A DNA stretch of 64,000 bases, taken from CAYRGC01 sp964423795. GTDB taxonomy: Bacteria; Patescibacteriota; Gracilibacteria; Peribacterales; Peribacteraceae. Position 1 is the stretch's first letter. Each line of letters opens with the position of its first letter. Both the position numbers and the translations under genes were made by a program. Shown piece by piece: positions 31,326 to 39,808 of this stretch. The stretch lies in assembly GCA_964423795.1 (NCBI GenBank), contig CAYRGC010000003.1:13676-77675 (forward strand). The letters are read 5' to 3'. The notes beneath the pieces are model-generated. The model ran no database searches. It was not told the DNA's origin and worked only from the letters and a program-made list of their open reading frames with translations.

Positions 31326-33413
31326 GTGGCGACCACACCCACCCCCACCCCCGGCCATCAAAACGTCCTGCTGTACGCGGTAGACGAACTCCTCGGATTG
31401 CATAAGTCCGTGGAGCAGGTGCTCGATCCCACGCGCGAGGGGGAAGTGTTCACGGAGGACGACCGCAAGGCCCTCAAGCTCTACGAGGAAGGCCTGCAGA
31501 AGATCCTCGACATCATCGCGCCCAGTTCTATGGAAGTGAAGCGCGGCGAGGTGATCCTGAACGACCAGCACGCGCGCACGCTGTACGTCTACAACTGGCC
31601 GAACTACATCTACCCCAACTGGCTCAGCCAGCTCGTGAACTTCGACGCGGTGATGGACATCACGCACTTCATCTACCCCTCGAGCAACGGCGCCATCATG
31701 CGCATGCTCCGCCGCAAGGTGGCCGAACTCCGCAGCTCCATCCGCATGCTCGAGCAGCGCGGCATCGTCCGCGATCCGACCCTCGAGGCCGCCCTCCAGG
31801 ACGCCGAGGAGCTCCGCGACCTGCTCGCCCGCGGCCGCGAGAAGCTGTTCCAGTTCGGCATGTACGTCACGCTCTACGCGGACGACGAGGAGAAGCTTAA
31901 GAAGCTCCAGACGGACGTCGAGTCGCTGCTCGGCGGCAAGCTCGTGCTCACGAAGCCGGCCTTCCTCCAGATGGAGCACGCCTGGACGAGCGCGCTCCCG
32001 CTCTGCCTGGACGAGCTCGAGATCAACCGCAACATGAACACCTCGCCTTTGGCGACGTCGTTCCCCTTCTCCAGCTCCGACCTCACGTCCGATCACGGCA
32101 TCCTCTACGGCATCAACCGTCATAACGACTCGCTCGTGATCTTCGACCGCTTCGACATGCCGAACGCGAACGCCAACGTGTTCGCGACGTCCGGCGCGGG
32201 TAAGTCCTTCACCGTGAAGCTCGAGATCCTCCGCTCGCTCATGTACGGCACGGAAGTGCTCGTGATCGACCCGGAAAACGAATACGTCGACCTCTGCCAG
32301 ACCGTCGGCGGATCGTTCATCCCCCTCTCGCTCCAAAGCAAGTACCGCATCAACCCGTTCGATCTACCGCAGGCGCTGCGCGGCGACGAGGCGGAGACGG
32401 GCGACGCCCTGCGCGGCGCCGTCATCAACCTCCACGGCCTCTTCCGGCTCATGCTCGGCACGCTCACGCCGGCCGAGGACGGCATTTTGGACAAGGCGAT
32501 CCTCGATACCTACGCCCTCAAGGGCATCACGCTGGAGACGCCGAATCCCGGCTCCCTCGAGCCTCCGACGCTCGGCGACCTCGTGGACGTGCTCTCGACC
32601 ACCGAAGGCGGCGAGAACATGGCCAAGGTGCTGCAGAAGTACACGCAGGGCAGCTTCGCCGGCCTCTTCGACCAACGGACGAACGTGGAGCTCACGAAGC
32701 AGATGATCGTCTTCCAGATCCGGGACCTGGAGGAGCAGCTCCGTCCGATCGCGATCTACATCGCCCTGAACTTCCTCTGGAACCGCGTCCGCACGGAACT
32801 GAAGAAGCGCTACCTCGTGATCGACGAAGCCTGGAACCTCATGCAGTACGAGGACTCCGCCCGCTTCCTCTTCGGCATCGTGAAGCGCGCCCGCAAGTAC
32901 TACCTGGGCATCACGACGATCACGCAGGACGTGGACGACTTCGTGAACTCCCCCTACGGCAAGCCGATCATCACGAACTCGGCACTCCAGATCCTGCTCA
33001 GGCAGTCCTCCACCGCCATCGACAACCTCCAGAAGCTTTTCGCCCTCACCGACGGCGAGAAGCAGATCCTCCTCAACTCCGGCGTGGGACAGGGCATCTT
33101 CTTCGCCGGCAACAAGCACGTGGCGATCCAGGTGATCGCCTCACCGGAGGAAGCCCAGGTGATCACGACCAAGCCCGAGGAAGTCCTCGCGCGCAAAGCC
33201 CTCGAGAAGGAGGTCGACGCCCTCAAGGAACGCCGCATGGTGGGAGCGGTGCCTTCCGTGACGACAGCCGCCCCCGCACCGGCCGCGAACGCGCAGCCCG
33301 CGACGACTGGCACGCACGAAGAAACGTCGCCGACGGTGCCCCAGGAGACCGCTCCGGCGCAACAGAAGCCCGCCGAACCCGCGCCGCCGACCGACGCCGC
33401 GCCGAAGGCCTGA
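31326..33413 (+). CDS. VirB4/TraC-type conjugation ATPase
   Basis: A 695-residue ATPase of the type IV secretion VirB4/TraC family. Walker A is ATSGAGKSFTVK near residues 286-297, EVLVIDPENEYVDL follows, and Walker B is RYLVIDEAWNLMQ near residues 494-506. A Pro/Ala/Thr-rich tail of about 60 residues ends the protein. VirB4 powers pilus assembly or substrate transfer at the inner membrane. In CPR genomes it is found with tiny pilin-like proteins, as here at 38-39.5 kb and 60.1 kb. The start is uncertain: GTG 31326, or an in-frame ATT at 31308 exactly at the predicted transcription start. Confidence 0.92.
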   Translation: MATTPTPTPGHQNVLLYAVDELLGLHKSVEQVLDPTREGEVFTEDDRKALKLYEEGLQKILDIIAPSSMEVKRGEVILNDQHARTLYVYNWPNYIYPNWLSQLVNFDAVMDITHFIYPSSNGAIMRMLRRKVAELRSSIRMLEQRGIVRDPTLEAALQDAEELRDLLARGREKLFQFGMYVTLYADDEEKLKKLQTDVESLLGGKLVLTKPAFLQMEHAWTSALPLCLDELEINRNMNTSPLATSFPFSSSDLTSDHGILYGINRHNDSLVIFDRFDMPNANANVFATSGAGKSFTVKLEILRSLMYGTEVLVIDPENEYVDLCQTVGGSFIPLSLQSKYRINPFDLPQALRGDEAETGDALRGAVINLHGLFRLMLGTLTPAEDGILDKAILDTYALKGITLETPNPGSLEPPTLGDLVDVLSTTEGGENMAKVLQKYTQGSFAGLFDQRTNVELTKQMIVFQIRDLEEQLRPIAIYIALNFLWNRVRTELKKRYLVIDEAWNLMQYEDSARFLFGIVKRARKYYLGITTITQDVDDFVNSPYGKPIITNSALQILLRQSSTAIDNLQKLFALTDGEKQILLNSGVGQGIFFAGNKHVAIQVIASPEEAQVITTKPEEVLARKALEKEVDALKERRMVGAVPSVTTAAPAPAANAQPATTGTHEETSPTVPQETAPAQQKPAEPAPPTDAAPKA

Positions 33414-33470
33414 CAACGTCCGCGAAGCGAATCATTCTACTCTAAGCTCTACGCTCCTCAAACTCTTTCC

Positions 33471-34448
33471 TCATTCCTCGACCACCTTCCATCTCACCTC
33501 CGGTCGCAGCTTCCCCGGGAGGGCGAAGCCCGCGGCTTTCGGATGTCCGCCGCCGCTGAAGGCGCCCGCCATCTTGGAGACGTCCACGTCGTCGCGCAGC
33601 GTCCGCAGCGACCCCTTCACCTTCCCGTCGCGCTCGGAGAGAATGAGCGAGAAACGCATGCCCGGGACGGCGTTCACGTAGTCGATGGCGCCGGTAAGTT
33701 CGCTGTAGTCGGCGCCGGTGGCGCGGAAATCCCCTTCCGTGACGGCGGAGATGGCCCCGCCTTCCTCCGTGAGGGTGATCTTCTCGAGGACCCGCCCCCA
33801 GAGGCGCAGCGTGCTCATCTTCGCCGAGCGGAATACGGCCGTGACCACTTCCTGCTGCCGCGCACCCTCGCGCTGGAGGGCCGCCACGGCGCGGTAGACG
33901 TCCGCCGTGGTGTTGCTGTGGAGCAGGCCGCCCGTGTCGGTGTAGACGCCCGTGAGGAGGCACGTTGCCACGTCGGGATCCACGTCCCATCCGAGCTCGA
34001 GCGCGATATCGTGCACGATCTGCGCCGTGGAGCAGGCGGACGCCTCCAGCACGTTGATCGCCGTGCCGAAACGCGGGTTCATGTGGTGATGATCGACCAT
34101 CACGGTCGCGAAGGTGCCGTCGAAGAGCCGCGGATGCGTGACGTGCATCTCTGTGAGTTTGGGCTCCGCGCAGTCGAGGAACACGTACGCGTCGCCGCTC
34201 CCCGGCTCGGGCAGCACGGGGGCCCGCTCGACGCGGTGCGCGCCCGGCAGGAACAGGAACGTGGCGGGTACCGGGTCCACGCAGTGGAACGTGACGGGCT
34301 TCCCCGGGAAATTCCGCTCGATCAAGAGCCCCATGCCGAGCATGGAGCCGATCGCGTCGCCGTCGGGCGCGCGGTGGCAGATGCAGTGCACGCCCGAAGC
34401 GCCCCGCAAAAGCTCCTGGAGAGCCGGCAGGGAGGAAGAGTCGCGCAT
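33471..34448 (-). CDS. nrnA: DHH-family phosphoesterase, NrnA-like
   Basis: A 325-residue protein with the DHH-DHHA1 layout: CHRAPDGDAIGSMLG near residues 24-38, FLDCAEP, the DHH motif VMVDHHHMNPRFG near residue 120, TGVYTDTGGLLHSNTT near residue 170, and the C-terminal FSGGGHPKAAGF substrate loop. NrnA degrades very short RNAs and dephosphorylates pAp. It shares a strand with rbfA, 36 bp upstream, the usual rbfA-nrnA pairing. TACACT (complement of 34459-34464) lies 10 nt before the ATG. Confidence 0.9.
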   Translation of the reverse strand: MRDSSSLPALQELLRGASGVHCICHRAPDGDAIGSMLGMGLLIERNFPGKPVTFHCVDPVPATFLFLPGAHRVERAPVLPEPGSGDAYVFLDCAEPKLTEMHVTHPRLFDGTFATVMVDHHHMNPRFGTAINVLEASACSTAQIVHDIALELGWDVDPDVATCLLTGVYTDTGGLLHSNTTADVYRAVAALQREGARQQEVVTAVFRSAKMSTLRLWGRVLEKITLTEEGGAISAVTEGDFRATGADYSELTGAIDYVNAVPGMRFSLILSERDGKVKGSLRTLRDDVDVSKMAGAFSGGGHPKAAGFALPGKLRPEVRWKVVEE

Positions 34449-34484
34449 AAAGGACGGGAGTGTAGGACTCCCATCGCGACGTCT

Positions 34485-34850
34485 TCAATCCCGTTGACCT
34501 TGCGATCCGTCCGAAGTGTCTTCCGGTTTTTCCTTGGAAAGTTTTCCTAACAGCTCATCGATGCGATTGCCCTCGTCGGCGCTGTGATCGATGCGAAATC
34601 GAAGGAGCGGGATCCGCGCGCGCTCCATTTTTCCCATGCGGCGCTGCAGTTCATGACGCTGCTCCTGCAGGTGCTCGAGCGCCTTTTCCGGCTCCTTGAA
34701 CGCCGTGACGTAAACGGTGGCGTAGGAGCTGTCGGACGAGATGTCCACGGTCGTGATCGTCACGATGCCGCATTCCGGCGGACACGTTTTGAGCGCGGGA
34801 GCGACGATCTCCCGCACCACCGAGCCGAGCATCTGCGTGCGCTTGGACAT
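34485..34850 (-). CDS. rbfA: ribosome-binding factor A
   Basis: A 121-residue KH-fold protein for 30S maturation: KRTQMLGSVVREIVAPALK at the start, GIVTITTVDISSDSSYATVY in the middle, and the helix-turn ALEHLQEQRHELQRRMGKM followed by RIPLLRFRIDHSADEGNRID, which is the conserved RbfA C-terminal part. The ATG at 34850 is fixed by GATACT (complement of 34857-34862) 6 nt upstream. A longer in-frame start at 34904 would lie upstream of that promoter. Confidence 0.92.
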   Translation of the reverse strand: MSKRTQMLGSVVREIVAPALKTCPPECGIVTITTVDISSDSSYATVYVTAFKEPEKALEHLQEQRHELQRRMGKMERARIPLLRFRIDHSADEGNRIDELLGKLSKEKPEDTSDGSQGQRD

Positions 34851-34879
34851 GGGGGAAGTATCGCATGAACCGCAGAAAG

Positions 34880-34950
34880 CCTCCACCCCCATCCCCTCCT
34901 CCACCGGAGGAGGGGTGCCCCTGAGCCGAGGCGAAGGGGCGGGGTGGAGG
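34880..34950. repeat. nested hairpins between rbfA and fmt
   Basis: The outer arms CCTCCACCCC and GGGGTGGAGG enclose a second palindrome (CCCCTCCTCC/GGAGGAGGGG) and a cttcg-type element at 34918-34939. The structure lies in the divergent promoter region of rbfA and fmt, 9 bp upstream of the fmt -10 box. Confidence 0.5.
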
Positions 34951-34972
34951 AAGTGCTGTACACTCCACCGAG

Positions 34973-35878
34973 ATGAGCATTACCGTGGTCTTCGCCGGCA
35001 CCTCCGCCTTCGGCATCCCGAGCCTGAGGGCGCTGGCCGCGGACAAACGCTTCACGATCCCGCTCGTGATCACGCAGCCAGACCGCCCCGTGGGACGCAA
35101 ACAGGAACTGACCGCGTCGCCGATCAAGACCCTCGCCCTCGAACTTGGACTACCCCTGTGGCAGCCCGAGAACATCAACGCGGAGTGGGAATCGAACCCG
35201 CTACTCGCGACCCAAAACCCGTCACCCGACTTTCTTGTCGTGATCGCCTATGGACAGCTCCTCAAGCGACCGGTGCTCGATTGGGCGACGCAGATGCCTC
35301 TCAACGTGCATGGATCGCTGCTGCCACGCTGGCGCGGCGCCTCGCCGGTGCACCACGCGGTGCTCAGCGGCGACCGCGAAAGCGGCGTCACGGTGCAGCG
35401 CATGGTCGCCGCGCTCGATGCCGGCCCCGTCCTCACCCGAGCCTCGACTCCCCTCTCGCCACGCGAGACCTTCCGGACGCTGCATGACCGCCTTGCGGCG
35501 ATGAGTCCCGCCCCGCTGCTCGAGGCGCTGACGACGTCGCCGACGCCCCGCGACCAAGACGAATCCGAGGTGACCGTCTGCCGAAAGCTCGCGCGGGAGG
35601 ACGGCAAGTGCGATCCGGGCAGGCAGACGGCCGAGGAGATCGACCGCCGCGTGCGCGCGCTCACGCCGTGGCCGGGCGTCACGATGCCCGTGGACGGTAC
35701 CGAGCTCAAGATCCTGGAGACGGCCCTGGAGCCCACGACGGGCTCGTTTCCGGTCTCCTGCGCGGACTGGACGATCCTGCACATGACGAAGGTGCAGACC
35801 CCAGGCGGGAAGCCGATAAGCGGCGAAGAGTGGAGACGTGGCGCCGCAGCAAAGGGGAAAAATGGAAAAAACGAATAA
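34973..35878 (+). CDS. fmt: methionyl-tRNA formyltransferase
   Basis: A 301-residue enzyme that formylates initiator Met-tRNA. Visible are the N-terminal VVFAGTSAFGIPSLRAL, TQPDRPVGRKQELTASPIK, the formyl-donor site region VVIAYGQLL, and the hallmark HGSLLPRWRGASPVHHAVL near residues 109-127. The C-terminal OB-like domain follows. A Ser/Asn/Pro-rich insert near residues 72-86 is encoded by short tandem repeats like those in murD2. TACACT at 34959-34964 is 8 nt before the ATG. Confidence 0.95.
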   Translation: MSITVVFAGTSAFGIPSLRALAADKRFTIPLVITQPDRPVGRKQELTASPIKTLALELGLPLWQPENINAEWESNPLLATQNPSPDFLVVIAYGQLLKRPVLDWATQMPLNVHGSLLPRWRGASPVHHAVLSGDRESGVTVQRMVAALDAGPVLTRASTPLSPRETFRTLHDRLAAMSPAPLLEALTTSPTPRDQDESEVTVCRKLAREDGKCDPGRQTAEEIDRRVRALTPWPGVTMPVDGTELKILETALEPTTGSFPVSCADWTILHMTKVQTPGGKPISGEEWRRGAAAKGKNGKNE

Positions 35879-35941
35879 AAGGGAAAAAAGGCCTGGAAGG
35901 AATTTCTCTTCCACACCTTTTCTCCGTCTTTACCCTTTTAT
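35875..35941. terminator. AT-rich inverted repeat between convergent fmt and the PUR-like gene
   Basis: ATAAAAGGG (35875-35883) and CCCTTTTAT (35933-35941) can pair across a loop containing further complementary A and T runs. It probably serves as a bidirectional stop. Confidence 0.4.
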
Positions 35942-35953
35942 CCCTTTTTACCC

Positions 35954-36307
35954 TTACGCACCGAGCTTACCTTTCATCTCGTTGAACGCGGAGATGAACT
36001 GCTCAAGGTCCTCGGCGTCGAACATGATCGTGGTCTTCTGGCCGCCGCGGGACTTCTCCGAGACCTTGAAGAAACGCCCGTTGCCGGACTCCTTGAGGTC
36101 GATGTAGAAGGTGCGCTGGCGGGCGTGGATCGTAATCGAATGGAGGTCGTTGGCGTAGCGTCCGCCGCGGTCGCCACCGCGGTCTCCGCCGCCGCGCGGA
36201 CCGCCGTGCTGCGGACGCGGAGGGCGGGCCGTGGGATCGGGCATGCCGCCGCCGAGGCCGGACATGTCGCTGCGATCGCCCGTGAGATCTGCCATGGGAT
36301 CGAACAT
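35954..36307 (-). CDS. PUR-alpha-like nucleic-acid-binding protein (DUF3276)
   Basis: A 117-residue protein with a Gly/Arg/Pro-rich N-terminal half (GGPRGGGDRGGDRGGRY) and a C-terminal PUR-type domain: SITIHARQRTFYIDLKESG and GRFFKVSEKSRGG, then IMFDAEDLEQFISAFNEM. Bacterial PUR proteins bind single-stranded DNA or RNA. The RGG-like tail supports RNA binding. The start at 36307 (MFDPMADL) follows a TATTCT box by 13 nt. The longer frame to 36379 is outside the promoter. Confidence 0.85.
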   Translation of the reverse strand: MFDPMADLTGDRSDMSGLGGGMPDPTARPPRPQHGGPRGGGDRGGDRGGRYANDLHSITIHARQRTFYIDLKESGNGRFFKVSEKSRGGQKTTIMFDAEDLEQFISAFNEMKGKLGA

Positions 36308-36479
36308 AGGAATGGGGGAAAGAATAGGAATTCGCTCCTTCTTGTCATGGTGAGCGAAGTCGAACCAGGCTCCCTTCACCTCGTCGCTCGCGACCGTTGG
36401 TTTCTTTCACCATCGTCGCCGTCTAACGTGTTTCCGAGAGCGGAACGATTGTACCAGCGAACCGGAACCTGTCGATGGA

Positions 36480-38000
36480 CTACTTCTTCTCGATCGCGGC
36501 GAAGAGGATCGACGGAGTGCCCGCCTTGGTCCACCCCCGTTCCCCTCCCCACGCGGCGATGTCGTCCGTGAGAACGAAGGATTTTTCGCGGTACGCGGCG
36601 GCCGCCGGCAGGCCGAGCTGCGTCGCCATCGTCGCGGCGGTGGTCGGCAGGAACGGCAGGAGCTGGAGCGCGACGTGGCGAAGCTGCTCCGCGAAGACGC
36701 CGAGCGCTCGGCGCTTCTCGTCGCCGACCATCTTCCACGGCTGGACCTCATTCATGCGCGCGTTCATGCGGTCGACGAGCTTCATCGTCGCCTGGAGCGC
36801 CTCGCTGAGCTCGAAGGCGTCCATGTGCGCGCGGTATTCCTTCCATGTCTCGGCCACGACGGCCGATTCAGGCGCGTCGACGACCTCGATCGCGCCGCCG
36901 TCCTTGTTGAGGAGCACGAGCACGCGATTGAGGAGGTTGCCTAACTGATTTCGCAGTTTCGCATCATAGAGTTCGCCGAAGCGCTTCCAGGAGAAATCGC
37001 CGTCGTTGCCCACGGGGATCTCGTGGCTGAGGTAGAAGCGCATGGCCTCCGCGCCGTAGGCGTCGAGCACCTCCTGCGGCACCACGACGTTGCCGATGCT
37101 CTTGCTCATCTTCTGCCCCTCGCTCGTGAGGAAACCGTGGATGAGCAGCCGATCCGGCGCGCGGATGCCCGCGTACTTCAGCATGGCGGGCCAGATGAGC
37201 GCGTGGAACCGCGCGATGTCCTTCCCGATGACGTGCGTGACGGTCGCATCATCCCAAAACTTCGACTCCGCATGATCCGTGAGGAGCCCGATACCCGAGA
37301 TGTAATTCGTGAGCGCGTCGCACCACACGTACATCACCTGATCGTCGTCGCCCGGCACGGGAACGCCCCACGCGAGGCTCGACTTGGGGCGTGAGAACGA
37401 CACGTCCTCCATCCCCTGCGAGAGCAGCGAGAGCGTCTCGGCCTCGCGGAAACCTGGCACGATGCGATAGTCCTCTTTGAGAAGCTTCTTCAGCCACTCC
37501 GTCTCCTTGCCGAGGAGAAAAAACCAGTTCTTCTCCGACACCTTCTGGGGAGGCACGCCGTGATCGGGGCACTTGCCGTCGACGAGGTCCTTCTCCGTCA
37601 CGAAGCGCTCGCAGCCCGCGCAGTAGAGACCCTCGTACGTGCGCTGCTCGAGCATCCCGGCTTCCTGAAGCTTCTTCCAAAGCGCCTGCACCGTGGGCCA
37701 GTGGACCTTCTGGTCCGACGTGCGGATGAAGACGTCGGCGGAGACGCCGAGGCTCGAATAGAGATCCTGGAACAGCGTGACGTTGCGATCCACGAGCTCC
37801 TTCGGGGTCACGCCCTCCTTTTTCGCCGTCTGCTGGATCTTGATGCCGTGCTCGTCTGTGCCGATCTGGAACCGCACCTCGTCCCCGCGCAACCGGAACC
37901 ACCGGACGACGACGTCGGCAAGCACCTTCTCGAGGACGTGCCCCATGTGCGGGGCCGCGTTCGGGTAGTCGATGGCGGTGGTGACATACTGGCGAGACAT
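36480..38000 (-). CDS. metG: methionyl-tRNA synthetase
   Basis: A 506-residue class I synthetase. The HIGH motif is PHMGHVLEK (residues 16-24), a zinc knuckle is built from CAGCERFVTEKDLVDGKCPD near residue 125, the WVWCDALTNYISG-type region reads VMYVWCDALTNYISG, and KMSKSIGN lies near residue 300. A helical anticodon-binding domain follows. The C-terminal EMAP-like tRNA-binding domain of longer MetRS is absent. The ATG at 38000 is fixed by TATTCT (complement of 38007-38012) 6 nt upstream. Confidence 0.95.
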   Translation of the reverse strand: MSRQYVTTAIDYPNAAPHMGHVLEKVLADVVVRWFRLRGDEVRFQIGTDEHGIKIQQTAKKEGVTPKELVDRNVTLFQDLYSSLGVSADVFIRTSDQKVHWPTVQALWKKLQEAGMLEQRTYEGLYCAGCERFVTEKDLVDGKCPDHGVPPQKVSEKNWFFLLGKETEWLKKLLKEDYRIVPGFREAETLSLLSQGMEDVSFSRPKSSLAWGVPVPGDDDQVMYVWCDALTNYISGIGLLTDHAESKFWDDATVTHVIGKDIARFHALIWPAMLKYAGIRAPDRLLIHGFLTSEGQKMSKSIGNVVVPQEVLDAYGAEAMRFYLSHEIPVGNDGDFSWKRFGELYDAKLRNQLGNLLNRVLVLLNKDGGAIEVVDAPESAVVAETWKEYRAHMDAFELSEALQATMKLVDRMNARMNEVQPWKMVGDEKRRALGVFAEQLRHVALQLLPFLPTTAATMATQLGLPAAAAYREKSFVLTDDIAAWGGERGWTKAGTPSILFAAIEKK

Positions 38001-38141
38001 AGGCGGAGAATACGGCAAAAATCGCATGTCTTCCAGGAAATACCAGGGCACAGAACCCAAGTAGGTTTTAGGAAAAAACACGATGAAGTTTTGCACTTCC
38101 CCCTTCTCCTTACGTGGATGTTGGATCCTGGAATTTTTCCC

Positions 38142-38519
38142 TCACGTGCCGGCTATTTGGTTCAGCAGCGTGATCACGTAGATCACGATGCCGTCGGCGA
38201 GCATCGCGCAGATGAGACCCGCCGCGGTGTACATCACGAGCTTCTTGGCCTCGGTGAATCCCTCTTCGCTGCCCGACATGATCATTTTGATGCCGCCGTA
38301 GATGATCATCACGACGGCGATGGCCGAGATCGTGGAGAGGATGATGGCCGTGATCTTCATGGCGATGAACGTGACGCCCCCCGAACCGACGTCGGTGAAC
38401 GGAAAGGTGTCGCGGATCATGCCCCACATCTCGTCGATGCCGGGAGAACCCGCGCCGATGGTATCGACGCCGGCGGCGTGGGCGACGGGGGCCAGGAACG
38501 AGAGGAGGAGGCTATGCAT
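38142..38519 (-). CDS. type IV secretion pilin-like small membrane protein
   Basis: A 125-residue protein with a signal sequence (LLLSFLAPVAHAAG), a short polar segment, and two hydrophobic helices: FIAMKITAIILSTISAIAVV then MIIYGGIKMIMSGSEEGFTEAKK, and LVMYTAAGLICAMLADGIVI. The IYGGIKMI...G...AKK pattern is that of the T4SS pilin-like family found in CPR bacteria, comparable with VirB2/TrbC. It is the last gene of a three-gene operon (38142-39498). Confidence 0.8.
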   Translation of the reverse strand: MHSLLLSFLAPVAHAAGVDTIGAGSPGIDEMWGMIRDTFPFTDVGSGGVTFIAMKITAIILSTISAIAVVMIIYGGIKMIMSGSEEGFTEAKKLVMYTAAGLICAMLADGIVIYVITLLNQIAGT

Positions 38520-38521
38520 GG

Positions 38522-39124
38522 TCAAATGCCGAGGTTGAGGAGGGACTGCACGAGCGCGCGCGCGAGGTTCACGGTGATCGCGCCGATCACAGACCACTTG
38601 ATCATCGACGTGCCCTTCTTGAACTCGTCCCCGCTGCCCATGGACATGGCCATGCGCGTGCCGGCATAGATGATCACGACAATGAAGATCACGTTGAAAA
38701 CCGTCATGATGATCCGGATCACCGCCGCCATGACGCCGACGAGGAGCATGTCGCCCCCCGCGTCGGCATAGCTTTCGGAGGTGATGAAGGACACGATGGG
38801 AGCCGCGGAGATCGCGAGACCCAGGCCGCCGAGGCCGTAGATGATCGCCTTCTTGCCCGCGCCGCCGTCGTCGTCCGCGCCGTTCGTCACCATCTTCACT
38901 CCCGCGAGCACGATGTAGATCACGGCGAGACCGCCGGCGAGCTGCATGAGGATCATGCCCGCGGCGGGAATCACGCCGTCGAGGACGAGGTTGCGGGGAC
39001 CCGCTCCGCATCCGATGAGGCCGTTGCAGATGACCGACGGGATCTGTTGCGCGAACGCGCGCTCGATCCCGAGGAGCATTCCCCCGAGGCAGGCCAGGCC
39101 GGCGGAGAGCAGGCGGCGGGACAT
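38522..39124 (-). CDS. type IV secretion pilin-like membrane protein (long form)
   Basis: A 200-residue protein with a signal peptide (LLSAGLACLGGMLLGIERAFA) and two copies of the helix-basic-turn-helix pilin pattern: VIYIVLAGVKMVTNGADDDG...GKKAIIYGLGGLGLAI and FIVVIIYAGTRMAMSMGSGD...FKKGTSMIKWSVIG. It looks like an internal duplication of the smaller pilin-like fold. It is coupled on both sides: its ATG overlaps the upstream stop (TGATG) and the next ATG follows 3 nt after its stop. Confidence 0.75.
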   Translation of the reverse strand: MSRRLLSAGLACLGGMLLGIERAFAQQIPSVICNGLIGCGAGPRNLVLDGVIPAAGMILMQLAGGLAVIYIVLAGVKMVTNGADDDGGAGKKAIIYGLGGLGLAISAAPIVSFITSESYADAGGDMLLVGVMAAVIRIIMTVFNVIFIVVIIYAGTRMAMSMGSGDEFKKGTSMIKWSVIGAITVNLARALVQSLLNLGI

Positions 39125-39498
39125 CACTTGAAGAACGAAGGATTGATCGCGCGCAGGAGCGTGCTCGCGAGCAAGGTGAGCAGGAGTCCGCCGAGGGACA
39201 TGAGCAGCCTGTTCTTGCCGCCGTCGTATTTCCCCTGGTCCGCACCCGCCTGCATGATCTCGATGCCTCCCCACATGCCCATGAGCACGGCGATGGCGGC
39301 CGCCATGCCGAGCACCCAGGGATAGAGCAGGTTCACGTACGTGCCGAAGGCGCCGAGGGTCGATCCGTCGAGCGTGATCTCCGTCGTGTCCCCGATGGGC
39401 TCCAGGAGCTTGACGCTGTCCTGGGCCAGGGCGTGCGGGATCCCCAGAAGGAAAACCGGGAGGCCCGAAACCGTCGCAAGGAGACGCGAGAAAACCAT
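39124..39498 (-). CDS. type IV secretion pilin-like small membrane protein
   Basis: A 124-residue protein: signal peptide (LLATVSGLPVFLLGIPHALAQ), about 40 polar residues, then the two helices YPWVLGMAAAIAVLMGMWGG and LLMSLGGLLLTLLASTLLRA joined by IEIMQAGADQGKYDGGKN, the pilin-like pattern. It is the first gene of the operon. TATACT (complement of 39505-39510) lies 6 nt before the ATG, so the operon mRNA starts leaderless. Confidence 0.78.
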   Translation of the reverse strand: MVFSRLLATVSGLPVFLLGIPHALAQDSVKLLEPIGDTTEITLDGSTLGAFGTYVNLLYPWVLGMAAAIAVLMGMWGGIEIMQAGADQGKYDGGKNRLLMSLGGLLLTLLASTLLRAINPSFFK

Positions 39499-39504
39499 CG
39501 AAAT

Positions 39505-39510
39505 AGTATA
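39505..39510 (-). promoter_or_regulatory. -10 box of the pilin-like operon
   Basis: TATACT on the minus strand, preceded by TGC (extended -10). The predicted +1 is the A of ATG 39498. Confidence 0.6.
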
Positions 39511-39640
39511 GCAGAAAATGGGCCTCTTGGGGAGTCCAAAAATCCCTTCCGTTGGCCAATTCCAGGCGTATCGGGGAAGGACGAGTCATGGCAGAACTCC
39601 CTTGCAACATCACGCGAACCGGGTAGGATTCCCGAGCTTC

Positions 39641-39717
39641 GCGCATGTAGCTCAGTTGGCTAGAGCGTCGCCTTGCCAAGGCGAAGGTCGAGGGTTCGAG
39701 CCCCTTCATGCGCTCCA
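39641..39717 (+). tRNA. tRNA-Gly (anticodon GCC)
   Basis: A 77-nt gene with acceptor GCGCATG/CATGCGC, discriminator T and encoded CCA. The anticodon loop is TTGCCAA and the T-loop TTCGAGC. TAGGAT at 39624-39629 is the likely -10 box. Its 3' end is repeated at 39809. Confidence 0.96.
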
Positions 39718-39768
39718 TTTTGATTCCATACCGATCATTCGATCATTGATGTACGGGCGAGAAGTTTA

Positions 39769-39798
39769 TCCTGAGCGAATCCGAGCGAAGCGAAGATG
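39769..39798. repeat. cctgagcgaa/cgaag element between tRNA-Gly(GCC) and its 3' copy
   Basis: A member of the cttcg...ctcagg family (here cctgagcgaatccgagcga then agcgaag). It lies between the intact tRNA and the repeated 3' end. Confidence 0.5.
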
Positions 39799-39808
39799 AA
39801 ACGAAGGA

